64,000 nucleotides of DNA. Source: Moraxella oblonga NBRC 102422. Its GTDB lineage: Bacteria; Pseudomonadota; Gammaproteobacteria; Pseudomonadales; Moraxellaceae. This document shows, piece after piece, positions 10,413 through 19,452 of the stretch. The stretch covers positions 21,336-85,335 of the forward strand of contig NZ_BCYQ01000003.1 in NCBI RefSeq assembly GCF_001598275.1. The letters are read 5' to 3'. A program made the position numbers and the translations under genes. Each line of letters opens with the position of its first letter. The first letter of the stretch is position 1. The notes beneath the pieces are model-generated. The model was not told the origin of the DNA. It did not search any database and was given only the letters and a program-made list of their open reading frames with translations.

Positions 10413-10613
10413 AATCTCCATTCAAAGATAAATAAGGCGTTATCTTAGCACAATTGTTCTTGCCAATTTGGTGAAATTTTGTTGTAAATTTGATAAATTA
10501 ATTATCATTGATGACTTATGGCAAAAAACTTATTTTTTGGATTTACATGACGTTAAAATTAGCGTATGATTAGCCCTAGTTTTTGTGTTAATTTTGTTAT
10601 TTTGGAGCAATCA

Positions 10614-12023
10614 ATGGCAAATAAACTACTTGATTTGATAGAATCCTCAGGGGCAAAGTGGGTGGATTTTCGTTTTACCGACACGCATGGCAAAGAAATG
10701 CACTTAACTTTTCCAGCATATAGCGTAGACGAAGACACCCTAGAAGATGGTAAAATGTTTGATGCATCAAGCGTTGCAGGTTGGAAGGGTGTTGAAAGCT
10801 CGGACATGATTTTGCTTCCTGATGCTGATACTGCATACCTTGACCCATTTTTTGAAGTACCTACTGTGGTCGTAACCTGCGATGTCATTGAACCAAACAC
10901 TCGTCAAGGCTATGAAAAAGACCCACGTTCCATCGCTCGCCGTGCCGAAATCTACCTAAAATCCACAGGAATTGGTGATAAAGCCTTAATTGGTCCTGAA
11001 CCTGAATTTTTCGTGTTTGATGAGGTTAAATGGGACATTGACATGTCAGGGGCTAGACACACCGTCATCTCTGAGGCGGCAGCATGGAGTACCAACAAAG
11101 ACTACCCATGGGGCAATAACGGTCAGCGTCCTGCGGTCAAAGGGGCTTATGCGGTTGTACCGCCCATTGACCATTATCATGACATGCGTTCGGTGATGTG
11201 TGACCGTATTCATGATGTGATGGGTGAAGGGCGTATTGAGGTTCATCATCATGAAGTGGCAAGCAGTCAGCTTGAAATTGGCATTTCATTTAACACACTT
11301 GTCAAAAAAGCAGACGAAGTCCAACAATTTAAATACATCGTCCAAAATGTCGCCAACCAATTTGGTAAAACTGCCACTTTTATGCCAAAACCTCTGGTGG
11401 GCGATAATGGCTCTGGTATGCACGTCAATATGTCTATCTCCAAAGATGGCGTCAATACCTTCTCTGGCGATGAGTATGCAGGACTTTCCAAAACAGCCCT
11501 ATATTTTATTGGCGGTGTCATCAAACACGCTCGTGCCTTAAACGCCATCACCAATCCTAGCACCAACAGCTACAAACGTTTGGTGCCACACTACGAAGCA
11601 CCCATTAAACTGGCTTATTCTGCCTCAAACCGTTCGGCATCTATTCGCATTCCGCATGTCAATAGTCCAAAAGCGGTGCGTGTAGAAGTGCGTTTCCCAG
11701 ACCCATCTGCAAACCCTTATTTGGCGTTTTCAGCGTTATTGATGGCAGGACTTGATGGCATTGAAAATAAAATAGAACCAGGTGAGGCATCTGACAAAAA
11801 CTTATACGACTTACCTCCAGAAGAAGAAGTGCTAATCCCAACCGTTGCTGAAAACTTGGAAGTGGCACTCAATGCTTTGCGTGATGACCATGAGTTTTTG
11901 TTAAAAGGTGATGTGTTTAGCAAAGAGATGATTGAGGATTACATCAAACTAAAAATGAAAGAAGTGCAACGCATGAATGAGGCGGTACACCCCTTAGAGT
12001 TTGATATGTATTATCGTTGCTAA
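10614..12023 (+). CDS. glnA: Type I glutamine synthetase
   Basis: A 469-residue enzyme that makes glutamine from glutamate, ammonia and ATP. The start at 10614 is set by TTGGAG seven bases upstream and by the family N-terminus [20 protein letters not shown]. Seen: the Asp-containing loop [43 protein letters not shown], the ATP/Mg region [12 protein letters not shown], and [20 protein letters not shown]. The adenylylation tyrosine lies in [10 protein letters not shown] at residue 398, so control by GlnE-type adenylylation is expected. No clear sigma-54 promoter was found upstream. A terminator follows. Confidence 0.97.
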   Translation: MANKLLDLIESSGAKWVDFRFTDTHGKEMHLTFPAYSVDEDTLEDGKMFDASSVAGWKGVESSDMILLPDADTAYLDPFFEVPTVVVTCDVIEPNTRQGYEKDPRSIARRAEIYLKSTGIGDKALIGPEPEFFVFDEVKWDIDMSGARHTVISEAAAWSTNKDYPWGNNGQRPAVKGAYAVVPPIDHYHDMRSVMCDRIHDVMGEGRIEVHHHEVASSQLEIGISFNTLVKKADEVQQFKYIVQNVANQFGKTATFMPKPLVGDNGSGMHVNMSISKDGVNTFSGDEYAGLSKTALYFIGGVIKHARALNAITNPSTNSYKRLVPHYEAPIKLAYSASNRSASIRIPHVNSPKAVRVEVRFPDPSANPYLAFSALLMAGLDGIENKIEPGEASDKNLYDLPPEEEVLIPTVAENLEVALNALRDDHEFLLKGDVFSKEMIEDYIKLKMKEVQRMNEAVHPLEFDMYYRC

Positions 12024-12048
12024 TCAACGATAGTCCACTCAAAAATAA

Positions 12049-12087
12049 AAAACGGCATAAGTTTTATCTTGTGCCGTTTTGTTTTTT
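12049..12087 (+). terminator. Rho-independent terminator of glnA
   Basis: AAAACGGCATAAG pairs with CTTGTGCCGTTTT (one mismatch) around a 6-nt loop and is followed by a run of T. Confidence 0.85.
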
Positions 12088-12152
12088 CGTGCAATTTATT
12101 AAAATTTTGGGTAAAATAAATAAAATAACTTAAATATTAGCGGAAAAAAGCC

Positions 12153-12650
12153 ATGAGCATACTTTTTAAAACCACCAAAATCGCAGGCGTGATGTTGTCT
12201 TTGACATTATCATCAATGGCGTGGGCTTATAGCATTACCATTACCGAACCTAGCGAAGACAGAGCCTATCACCGCCACGCCCAAAACATAGAAATTGAGG
12301 CTAACATCTCGCCTGCACTGGCGGTGGGCGACACTTCGGCGATTTTGTTTGATGGTAAATTGGTGGCGGACGGCAAAAAAACCACCATCCCAACAGCGGA
12401 CTTGGCGTTGGGTGAGCATACCATTACTGCCATCGTGATGGATAAAAATGCTCAAACGATTGCCAAAGACGAACGTAAAGTCTATGTCTTGCAACGCAAC
12501 AACCTTGTCAAAAAAAAACAAGAAGCCATAAAAAAACGTGAAGAATACGAAGCCCTACCCTTGCACAAAAAGCTCTATATCGGACTTCGTCAGGATTTGC
12601 ACGCCCCTCAAGATGTGGACGCAAGTACACCCACATGGGCGATTAAATAA
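12153..12650 (+). CDS. Exported protein of unknown function
   Basis: A 165-residue protein with a signal peptide ending SSMAWA. The body looks like one beta-sandwich (Ig-like) domain: SITITEPSEDRAYHRHAQNI, then a strand-rich stretch ending LGEHTITAIVMDKNAQTI. A Lys/Glu-rich helical tail (LVKKKQEAIKKREEYEAL) follows. The start sits about 8 nt after GCGGAAAAAAGCC, a weak ribosome site. It lies downstream of glnA but behind that gene's terminator, so it is probably transcribed separately. Its job is not known. Confidence 0.65.
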   Translation: MSILFKTTKIAGVMLSLTLSSMAWAYSITITEPSEDRAYHRHAQNIEIEANISPALAVGDTSAILFDGKLVADGKKTTIPTADLALGEHTITAIVMDKNAQTIAKDERKVYVLQRNNLVKKKQEAIKKREEYEALPLHKKLYIGLRQDLHAPQDVDASTPTWAIK

Positions 12651-12780
12651 TGCCACCAACATTACAAAAGGCATACAAAACACCCTTATCCATTCCCAAA
12701 GATTATGTTATGATAAACTTATACTTATTCAATAAGTATTTTTAATCGTTTTAATTTAATTTTTTAATAGGAGAATTGCA

Positions 12781-13071
12781 ATGTCCATTGATGGTATTGT
12801 TGGCAAAGCCAAAGAAGTTGCAGGTAAAGCACTTGACGATAAAGAACTACAAGCCAAAGGCATTCTTCAACAAGGTGTCGGTGAAGTCAAAGACGGTATT
12901 GACAAAGCCAAACAAGAGGTTTCTGATACCGCTCAAAAGACCAAAGACGAAGCAAGTAGCTTGCTTGGCAATCTTGGCGATAAAACCAAAGGATTGTTTG
13001 ATAATGCCAAAGAAAAAGTTGCCGAAACGGTCATTGATGTCAAAGAAAAAATTGACGAAAAAACCAGCTAA
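12781..13071 (+). CDS. CsbD-like stress-response protein
   Basis: A 96-residue, highly charged helical protein. The start is preceded by a clear AGGAGAATTGC ribosome site. The N-terminus MSIDGIVGKAKEVAGKALDD followed by KELQAKGILQQGVGEVK resembles the CsbD family, in which short helical repeats with KAKxxAG occur. The second half continues as amphipathic Lys/Glu/Asp heptads (SDTAQKTKDEASSLLGNLGD). CsbD proteins are abundant under general stress, but their mechanism is unclear. It is monocistronic, with its own terminator shared with sodA. Confidence 0.75.
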   Translation: MSIDGIVGKAKEVAGKALDDKELQAKGILQQGVGEVKDGIDKAKQEVSDTAQKTKDEASSLLGNLGDKTKGLFDNAKEKVAETVIDVKEKIDEKTS

Positions 13072-13086
13072 GTTAATCACTTAAAT

Positions 13087-13119
13087 AAAATAACCCATTG
13101 TTTATCAATGGGTTATTTT
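13087..13119. terminator. Bidirectional terminator between the csbD-like gene and sodA
   Basis: A perfect 14-bp inverted repeat (AAAATAACCCATTG / CAATGGGTTATTTT) with a 5-nt loop lies between two convergent genes. Confidence 0.85.
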
Positions 13120-13137
13120 ATAAATCAATGCTTTTAA

Positions 13138-13752
13138 TTAGGCATTATCAAAGTTTTCTTGGGCTTTGTCCCAGTTTACCACATTCCAAAACGCCTTGAT
13201 GTAGTCTGGGCGTTTGTTTTGGTATTTTAGGTAATAGGCGTGCTCCCACACATCAAGACCAATGATAGGCGTGCCTTCACACCCTGCAATTGCCTTACCC
13301 ATTAGTGGGCTGTCTTGGTTGGCGGTTGAAACCACTGCCAACTTGTCGCCTTGCTTGACAAGCCACGCCCAGCCAGAGCCAAAACGAGTGGTCGCCGCCT
13401 TTTCAAACTGCTCTTGAAAGGCTTCTACCGAACCAAAATCACGCACAATCGCCTCTTTTAGTGAACCACCAAGCGTTGTGCCAGTTTTTAGAATGTTCCA
13501 AAATAGGCTATGGTTGGCGTGTCCGCCGGCGTTGTTACGCACCGCAGTTTGTTTGTCGGCTGGCAACTTGTCAAGATTGGCAATCACTTCTTTGACACAT
13601 TTGTCTGCCCACTCAGTGCCTTCTAGGGCGGCGTTGGCGTTATTGACATAGGCTTGATGATGGCGAGAATGGTGAATTTCCATCGTTTCTTTATCAAAAT
13701 GTGGCTCTAATGCGTCATAGGCGTAGCCTAATTCTGGTAGGGTAAATGCCAT
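13138..13752 (-). CDS. sodA: Superoxide dismutase, Mn type
   Basis: A 204-residue cytoplasmic enzyme that converts superoxide to peroxide and oxygen. The start at [20 protein letters not shown] is the conserved family N-terminus; the frame extends 12 codons further but without conservation. Metal ligands are visible: [19 protein letters not shown] (first His), [12 protein letters not shown] (second His), and [20 protein letters not shown] (Asp and third His). [13 protein letters not shown] and ANQDSPLMG are the Mn-SOD pattern, not the Fe-SOD AAQVWNHTFYW pattern. Metal choice is inferred from these motifs. It is divergent from the fabG-like gene. Confidence 0.93.
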   Translation of the reverse strand: MAFTLPELGYAYDALEPHFDKETMEIHHSRHHQAYVNNANAALEGTEWADKCVKEVIANLDKLPADKQTAVRNNAGGHANHSLFWNILKTGTTLGGSLKEAIVRDFGSVEAFQEQFEKAATTRFGSGWAWLVKQGDKLAVVSTANQDSPLMGKAIAGCEGTPIIGLDVWEHAYYLKYQNKRPDYIKAFWNVVNWDKAQENFDNA

Positions 13753-13928
13753 GAATGAATCCTTATAAAATGAATGAATAAAACACAATCAAAAGATTGT
13801 CCTAACAATATAAGATTTGGATACAAAAAAATCAAGGGTGTTTGATTTATTTTTGATTTATTTTTTAAACAATGATGATTTTTGTGTTAAAATCACGCTC
13901 ATTCATCAAAAAATTTAGGAGTGGTAAC

Positions 13929-15284
13929 ATGACAGACCGTTATGGCGAACTTGTCCAAAAAGGCTTGGGCAGAACTGTGGCAAAAAATCTAGGCTTACCC
14001 ACCCCCATAAAATTGGACCGTCATGTCGCAGGTCAGCCTGTGATTCGTGGTGAGGTGGCACTGGGTGTGGCAACTGGCGATGACACATCGGTAGCAGACT
14101 GCCTAAACCAATTTTTACAAAACCATGATGCCAAAATCACCACCCAAGACAAGCTTAGTGAGCGATTGGCAGATGAAAACGCCCGTTTTAAAGTGGCAAT
14201 TTTTGATGTTACCAACATCAAAGACGTGGCAGGTTTGACCCAAGTTTATGAGTTTTTTCACACCATTGCCAGACGCATCAAATCATCAGGACGTATCGTC
14301 ATCATCGCTCGCCCTGAATGCTGTACGGACACAGACATTGGTTTTGCACTTGCCCAGCGTGCGGTGCTAGGTTTTGCCAAATCCATTGCCAAAGAGTTTA
14401 AAAAAGGCATCAGTGCCAACGTACTGTACACTCAAATTGGTGCAGAAAAACACCTGCCCCATGCCTTGGAGTTTTTCTTGTCTGCCAAATCTGCCTATGT
14501 CTCAGGGCAAGCAGTCAAACTCACCAAACGTGGCGATGTCATTGCCATTGATGATAAAAAACCCCTAAAAGGCAAAAAAATCCTAGTTACGGGAGCATCT
14601 CGTGGTATCGGTGAAGCGGTGGTGAATATTCTTGCCAGAGATGGGGCTGATGTGTATTGTTTGGACGTGCCTGCCTTACTGGCGGATTTACAAAAAGTCG
14701 CTGGCAAAGTTGGTGGTCATGCCTTACCACTTGATATTACAGACCCAAATGCAGGCGGACAGATTATCAAAGCCTGTGGCGTACTTGATGGCATTGTTCA
14801 TAATGCTGGGGTAACTCGTGATAAAACCATTGCCAATATGAGTGCTGACAAATGGGAGATGGTGCTTAATATCAACCTAAACGCCATTTACCAAATCAAC
14901 ACCCATTTGCTGACCAATAACGGTTTTTCTGACATGGCTCGCATTGTGTGTGTGTCGTCCATTTCAGGGATTGCAGGTAATGTAGGACAAACCAACTACG
15001 CCATGAGTAAAGCGGGCGTGATTGGACTTGTAGAAGCAACCGCCAAAACTTTCAAAGACACCACCAAAACCATTAATGCGGTTGCCCCTGGATTTATTGA
15101 AACCAAAATGACAAGCACCATTCCTTTTGCCATACGAGAAGCTGGCAGACGCATGAACTCTATGAGTCAAGGTGGAGAGCCTGTGGACGTGGCGGAGACG
15201 ATAGCATGGCTTTTGTCGCCAAAAGCGGTGGGCATTAACGGTCAGGTTGTGCGAGTATGCGGTCAAAGCATACTTGGGGCGTGA
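13929..15284 (+). CDS. fabG: High-molecular-weight FabG-type 3-oxoacyl-ACP/CoA reductase
   Basis: A 451-residue SDR protein, nearly twice the size of ordinary FabG. The start at MTDRYGELVQKGLG is set by TTAGGAGTGG just upstream. The N-terminal ~200 residues form a degenerate flavodoxin-like/Rossmann domain. The C-terminal domain is a full SDR: VTGASRGIGEAVV (NAD(P) loop), HNAGVTRDKTIANM, then VSSISGIAGNVGQTNYAMSK with the Ser-Tyr-Lys triad. It probably reduces 3-oxoacyl thioesters to 3-hydroxyacyl forms. A MaoC dehydratase follows after 32 bp and a serine hydrolase after that, suggesting one fatty-acyl pathway. The exact substrate is unknown. Confidence 0.88.
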   Translation: MTDRYGELVQKGLGRTVAKNLGLPTPIKLDRHVAGQPVIRGEVALGVATGDDTSVADCLNQFLQNHDAKITTQDKLSERLADENARFKVAIFDVTNIKDVAGLTQVYEFFHTIARRIKSSGRIVIIARPECCTDTDIGFALAQRAVLGFAKSIAKEFKKGISANVLYTQIGAEKHLPHALEFFLSAKSAYVSGQAVKLTKRGDVIAIDDKKPLKGKKILVTGASRGIGEAVVNILARDGADVYCLDVPALLADLQKVAGKVGGHALPLDITDPNAGGQIIKACGVLDGIVHNAGVTRDKTIANMSADKWEMVLNINLNAIYQINTHLLTNNGFSDMARIVCVSSISGIAGNVGQTNYAMSKAGVIGLVEATAKTFKDTTKTINAVAPGFIETKMTSTIPFAIREAGRRMNSMSQGGEPVDVAETIAWLLSPKAVGINGQVVRVCGQSILGA

Positions 15285-15316
15285 TTTTATTTTAAAAATA
15301 TGGAAAGGTAACTTTT

Positions 15317-16201
15317 ATGGCAGAACAACACTTTAAAGAATTGCCCAAAATGCACACAACTTATGCCAATGTGGTTAAGAGTTTAATACCACTTGGCGAT
15401 AACAAAGCCACCGATTTGCCAAATTCGGTATATTCTGTGGATAAACTGGCAATTGACGAACCCAATCTTAAAGAATACCGCCGAATCTGTGGTTTTGTTG
15501 ATGATGGGCGTGTGCCACCAACCTATTTTGCGGTACTGTCGCAAACTTTACAAATGAACATGATGGCAAAACCTGATTTTCCTTTTGCCATGCTTGGGCT
15601 TGTTCATACCCAAAATAGCGTAACTCAGCACCGCATTATTTTTGATACCGAAACGGTCAGTATGTCAGTAACGCTTGGTAACTTACAACCACATGACAAG
15701 GGTCAAACTTTTGATTTTATTACCACCGTCAAAATCGGTGATGAACTGGTTTGGGAGGGTACTTCCACTTATTTGTCTCGCCAAAAAAAGAGTGCTGATG
15801 AACGTGCCAAAGACAAAGATAAACCCAAAGAGGACATCACTCCCAAAATTGAGGTAGGTGAAAACGGTTGGTCGGAGTTAATCAACATTCCAGAGGACAT
15901 TGGGCGTAGATATGCTTTTGTGTCTGGGGATTTTAATTTGATTCATTTACATCCTTTATCAGCACGGGCATTTGGTTTTCCTAAGGCGATTGCTCATGGT
16001 ATGTGGTCAAAGGCTGCCAGCATTGCCCAATTTTATGATTTACCCAAATCTTATCGGGTAGATGTTTCTTTTAAAACACCGATTTTTTTACCCTCAAAAA
16101 TTGAATTTGTTGCTTGCCCAAGTGGCGATGGTTGTGAGTTTGGTTTGTATGTGCCAGACAGCGACAAACCACATTTGATTGGTAAAATCACCTATTTATA
16201 A
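15317..16201 (+). CDS. MaoC-family (hot-dog) dehydratase
   Basis: A 294-residue protein with a double hot-dog layout. The second hot-dog carries the hydratase 2 motif: FVSGDFNLIHLHPLSARAFG with FPKAIAHGMW right after it, containing the Asp and His of R-specific enoyl hydratases. The N-terminal hot-dog (residues ~30-140) lacks that motif, as usual. A lysine-rich linker (SADERAKDKDKPKED) separates the halves. The enzyme would dehydrate or hydrate (R)-3-hydroxyacyl thioesters, the step next to the neighbouring FabG-type reductase. GGAAAGGTAAC precedes the start. Confidence 0.88.
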   Translation: MAEQHFKELPKMHTTYANVVKSLIPLGDNKATDLPNSVYSVDKLAIDEPNLKEYRRICGFVDDGRVPPTYFAVLSQTLQMNMMAKPDFPFAMLGLVHTQNSVTQHRIIFDTETVSMSVTLGNLQPHDKGQTFDFITTVKIGDELVWEGTSTYLSRQKKSADERAKDKDKPKEDITPKIEVGENGWSELINIPEDIGRRYAFVSGDFNLIHLHPLSARAFGFPKAIAHGMWSKAASIAQFYDLPKSYRVDVSFKTPIFLPSKIEFVACPSGDGCEFGLYVPDSDKPHLIGKITYL

Positions 16202-16214
16202 CGTTATTTTATAC

Positions 16215-16252
16215 AAAACCGTTTTGCTAACGCATGGCGGTTTTCTTGTTTT
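16215..16252 (+). terminator. Probable terminator after the maoC gene
   Basis: AAAACCG and CGGTTTT form a 7-bp stem closing a 16-nt loop, followed by a T-rich run. The loop is long, so the call is moderate. Some read-through to the hydrolase gene is likely. Confidence 0.5.
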
Positions 16253-16270
16253 TACAAAATAAAGGTTAAT

Positions 16271-17551
16271 ATGAATAAAAATTGGCAAGATTTTTCAAGC
16301 ATTTTACAAAAGCTACAATTTGAGGACTCGCCTGCAGGCGGGTCGCTGGTTATCTTTAAAGATGGTCAAATGGTGGTTAATGAAAGTGTTGGCAAAGCAA
16401 GACTTGATGGTACAGATGAGGATAATGGCGATTGGCACGATAAGAGATTGTCGGTAAATTTTTCTATTGGTAAGGGCGTATTGGCGACATTGATTGCGGT
16501 ACTTGTATCGCATGGACTGCTAGATTATGACAAACCTGTGGCATATTATTGGCAAGAATTTGGTTGTGCTGGCAAAGAGCATATTACTCTACGCCACATA
16601 CTGACACATACCGCCAGATTGTTTGATGTTTCTAGTTTGACACATGATTTGGAGGATTTGACCAACTGGCAGATGATGCTAGATAAAGTTGCCCAAATGT
16701 CGCCTACCACCCCCAAAAATCAAGAACAACATCACTATGCCAGTGCATACAGTGCGTTGGTGTCTGGGTGGATTTTGGGTGGGCTTGTGGAGCGTGTTAC
16801 CAAACTTAGCTTACAAAATGCCCTTGATGAATATTTGGCACAGCCTTTGGGTGTGGCAGGCGAGATGTTTTGGGGTGTGCCATCTGATAGATTGCACCAA
16901 GTTGCCAAACCTCTTCGCTATTTTAACGAAGAAGAAAACATCAAACGCAAACCCACCCTAAAACCAGAATCACTCCATGTGTTGGAGGTGCTTGGTAGTT
17001 TTGAAATAGCCAAACTTTGGCGTGATAAGTTGGCAGAGAGTCCACTAAACACTGCCAATATCAACAAATTGTATTTTGATGCTACCAAAATGAATTTGGC
17101 AAATTATAAAAACGCCCTCATGCCAAATGGTAAAGATGGTCTGGCATATCATGCCAATGCTGTACTACAAGCAATGATTCCTGCCGCCAATGGTGTATCC
17201 ACCGCCAATGCACTGGCAACAATGTACGCCATGCATGCCAATGGTGGTGTATGGCAAGGTCAAAGACTCATCACTCCTTCTGTGCTGTCAGACATGAGAC
17301 TTGTGCGTATTGATGGTTTTGATGCAGTCATGCCTGCCAATATGCGATGGCGGTCTGGATTTCATCGCTTGTTTAGCCTACAACATACACCTAGTGCCTA
17401 TGGACACATGGGTTATAATGGCTCGGTGGCTTTTTGCGACCCTGACAGACGACTGGCAATGGCATTTATCCATAATTTTGATACCACCATGATGAATGAT
17501 GTACGCCAATTTGTGTTAAGCGAAACGGCAATTAACTTGGTAAAATTTTAA
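16271..17551 (+). CDS. Class C beta-lactamase-like serine hydrolase (esterase type)
   Basis: A 426-residue protein of the serine beta-lactamase/EstB fold. The nucleophile motif SxxK is NFSIGKGV near residue 67-71, followed by HGLLDYDKPVAYYWQEFG and ITLRHILTHTARL, as in family VIII esterases. The Tyr motif is YASAYSAL. A C-terminal HMGYNGSVAFCDPDRRLAM fits the third active-site strand (HxG). There is no signal peptide, so a cytoplasmic esterase is more likely than a beta-lactamase. It is placed after the FabG and MaoC genes, which suggests action on acyl esters; the substrate is unknown. Confidence 0.8.
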   Translation: MNKNWQDFSSILQKLQFEDSPAGGSLVIFKDGQMVVNESVGKARLDGTDEDNGDWHDKRLSVNFSIGKGVLATLIAVLVSHGLLDYDKPVAYYWQEFGCAGKEHITLRHILTHTARLFDVSSLTHDLEDLTNWQMMLDKVAQMSPTTPKNQEQHHYASAYSALVSGWILGGLVERVTKLSLQNALDEYLAQPLGVAGEMFWGVPSDRLHQVAKPLRYFNEEENIKRKPTLKPESLHVLEVLGSFEIAKLWRDKLAESPLNTANINKLYFDATKMNLANYKNALMPNGKDGLAYHANAVLQAMIPAANGVSTANALATMYAMHANGGVWQGQRLITPSVLSDMRLVRIDGFDAVMPANMRWRSGFHRLFSLQHTPSAYGHMGYNGSVAFCDPDRRLAMAFIHNFDTTMMNDVRQFVLSETAINLVKF

Positions 17552-17623
17552 GCATTTTTTATAAAAAACTGCTATAATGCAAAATATTTTTATGATTTTT
17601 TATTTTTCCAAAAGGAATATGTT

Positions 17624-18556
17624 ATGAATATGGCAACTACCGAAGGCAAATTGTGGCTTGATGGGCAAATGGTGTATCAACCTGACGCCAAAGTCCATGT
17701 TTTAACTCATAGCCTACATTATGGCTTGGCGGTTTTTGAAGGCGTGCGAGCCTATCAAACACCAGATGGGCGTACAGCGATTTTTCGTTTGCATGAACAT
17801 ACCGAGCGTCTTTTAAATTCTGCCAAAATCTTTCAACTAAACGTACGTTTTGACCACGACACATTGGTACAAGCCCAAAAAGACGTGGTGCGTGAAAATG
17901 GGTTGGCTTCTGCTTACATCCGTCCCATCATTTGGGTGGGCTCTGAGAAACTTGGTATCTCATCAAGAGACAACACCATTCATTCAGCCGTTGCCGCATG
18001 GCAATGGGGAGCATATCTTGGTGAAGACGGCATCAAAAACGGCATTCGTGCTAAAACATCAAGTTATACACATCATCACCCCAATGTAACCATGTGTAAA
18101 GCCAAAGCGGCTGCCAACTACCCTGTATCTATCCTAGCCAACCAAGAAGCAACTCGTGCAGGCTACGATGAAGCGATTCTCATGGATCCACTAGGCTATG
18201 TATGTCAAGGTTCTGGAGAAAACCTATTTTTGGTAAAAAATGGCGAACTACACACCCCAGATCTTGCAGGCGGGGCGTTGGACGGCATTACTCGCCGTAC
18301 CATTATCCAGTTTGCTCATGATTTGGGTATCAAAGTGGTAGAAAGACGGATTACTCGTGATGAGTTTTATTTGGCAGATGAGATTTTCATGACAGGTACG
18401 GCCGCCGAAGTAACGCCCATTCGTGAGTATGATGACCGTGTGATTGGTAAGGGTGGTCGTGGTGAGCTGACCGAAAAATTACAAACGCTATATTTTGATG
18501 TCGTGCAAGGTCGCAATGATAAATATAAACATTGGCTATCATTCATTGATGAGTGA
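17624..18556 (+). CDS. ilvE: Branched-chain amino acid aminotransferase
   Basis: A 310-residue PLP fold-type IV aminotransferase that interconverts Leu, Ile and Val with their keto acids. AAAAGGAA precedes the ATG. Seen: LTHSLHYGLAVFEGVRAYQT near the N-terminus, RPIIWVGSEKLGI, SSYTHHHPNVTMCKAKAAAN with the PLP Lys, YDEAILMDPLGYVCQGSGEN, and FMTGTAAEVTPIREYDDRVI. All are hallmarks of IlvE. Length is standard. It is transcribed alone, with a terminator just downstream. Confidence 0.95.
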   Translation: MNMATTEGKLWLDGQMVYQPDAKVHVLTHSLHYGLAVFEGVRAYQTPDGRTAIFRLHEHTERLLNSAKIFQLNVRFDHDTLVQAQKDVVRENGLASAYIRPIIWVGSEKLGISSRDNTIHSAVAAWQWGAYLGEDGIKNGIRAKTSSYTHHHPNVTMCKAKAAANYPVSILANQEATRAGYDEAILMDPLGYVCQGSGENLFLVKNGELHTPDLAGGALDGITRRTIIQFAHDLGIKVVERRITRDEFYLADEIFMTGTAAEVTPIREYDDRVIGKGGRGELTEKLQTLYFDVVQGRNDKYKHWLSFIDE

Positions 18557-18578
18557 TTGTAAAATGATTGTAAGTTCT

Positions 18579-18608
18579 AACCCTAAGGTGTCTGCCTTAG
18601 GGTTTTTA
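18579..18608 (+). terminator. Rho-independent terminator of ilvE
   Basis: A perfect 10-bp stem (AACCCTAAGG / CCTTAGGGTT) with a 6-nt loop and trailing T run. Confidence 0.9.
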
Positions 18609-18791
18609 AATTCTATTTAAAACAAACAAAGGTTTTTGTTCGTGGTGAGCTTGTAAAACCATGACAAAAAACCGTTTTTATGATTTTGATGTGAATTAAG
18701 TAAAACATAACAAGGATTATTTCTCGTGATTAAATTTTCTTAATTTTTTTGTTAAAAAATACAATTAACACTTGCAAATAATAACAATTAC

Positions 18792-18810
18792 TGATAATAT
18801 GGCATTATCA
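18792..18810. promoter_or_regulatory. 19-bp dyad upstream of bfd (possible Fur-type half-sites)
   Basis: TGATAATATGGCATTATCA is a perfect 7-5-7 inverted repeat. The half-sites TGATAAT/ATTATCA are the Fur half-sites, though the 5-nt centre differs from the usual spacing. It sits about 40 bp before the bfd start. Confidence 0.5.
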
Positions 18811-18817
18811 AGAGCCA

Positions 18818-18838
18818 AATATAACCATTCTCATTTAA
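18818..18838. promoter_or_regulatory. Fur-like operator upstream of bfd
   Basis: The stretch contains ATAACCATTCTCATTT. The CATTCTCAT core is typical of gammaproteobacterial Fur boxes and is shared with the site before the first bacterioferritin gene. Binding is inferred. Confidence 0.5.
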
Positions 18839-18849
18839 TAGGATTTGTT

Positions 18850-19044
18850 ATGTACGTTTGTATTTGCCATGACATCAAAGACCGTCAAATCAAAAATGCC
18901 ATGCTACAAGGAGTGGATAGCATGGAAGCTCTACAAAATGAATTATTGGTAGGAACGTGTTGTGGGTGTTGTGTACCAATGGTGCAAGATTTGCTTGATG
19001 AACATCATGCCAAATATGTGGCAATAGATGCTATGGCGGTATAG
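18850..19044 (+). CDS. bfd: Bacterioferritin-associated ferredoxin
   Basis: A 64-residue [2Fe-2S] protein. The start at MYVCICHDIKDRQIKNAM, after TTAGGAT, is the conserved Bfd N-terminus; the frame extends upstream without conservation. Cluster ligands are Cys4, Cys6, Cys38 and Cys41 (CIC ... TCCGCC), the exact Bfd spacing, plus extra Cys37 and Cys40. In other gammaproteobacteria Bfd docks on bacterioferritin at the heme and delivers electrons to release stored iron. Two bacterioferritin genes lie just downstream, and Fur-like sites lie upstream. Confidence 0.93.
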   Translation: MYVCICHDIKDRQIKNAMLQGVDSMEALQNELLVGTCCGCCVPMVQDLLDEHHAKYVAIDAMAV

Positions 19045-19271
19045 TTTTGTTAAAAAATGTAAATTTATTGCCATAATATTTCCAATTGGTATGGATAGAA
19101 GTTTTCTCCGTTATCATCTTGACTAAGTTACCAATAATCACTTTCAATTTAAAATAATAAAATAATAGCCATTTTTGTTTATTCATCATCATGATGATAA
19201 CTTGTGGTTGTATTATTTTAAAAATTCATTAAAAATCATATAGATATAAATCTATATCCTTAATCGTCATC

Positions 19272-19306
19272 TTTTCACCCAAACAATTTGTTGGGTGAAA
19301 ATTTTT
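19272..19306 (+). terminator. Rho-independent terminator downstream of bfd
   Basis: TTTTCACCCAA and TTGGGTGAAAA form an 11-bp perfect stem, followed by TTTTT. Apart from this and the Fur-like site, the 400-bp gap between bfd and the first bfr gene shows no coding signal; a small ATCATCATGATGAT palindrome lies near 19185. Confidence 0.8.
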
Positions 19307-19311
19307 GTCAT

Positions 19312-19333
19312 TGTGATAGCCATTCTCATAGCG
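19312..19333. promoter_or_regulatory. Fur-like operator upstream of the bacterioferritin pair
   Basis: GTGATAGCCATTCTCATAGC resembles a Fur box and shares CCATTCTCAT with the site before bfd, about 120 bp before the first bfr start. Confidence 0.5.
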
Positions 19334-19452
19334 TAAGTCGTTCGCAGTTCGTTTGTTGTACAATTTTTTTCTTTTAAAAATTCCGCTTTATGATAAGATA
19401 GACAAAGTTGGGTTTATGCTCATTTTATTTCATTTTTATCATAGGATTTACC

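Noticed and set aside
10441..10613. Sigma-54 promoter upstream of glnA
   Set aside because: No TGGCAC-N5-TTGC-type element with correct spacing could be found.
11046..11923. Several open frames antisense to glnA
   Set aside because: All are shadows of a strongly conserved gene and have no ribosome sites or family features.
19180..19260. Short ATCATCATGATGAT palindrome and repeated ATATAGATATA words between bfd and bfr
   Set aside because: Too short and too AT-rich to claim as an operator or repeat family.
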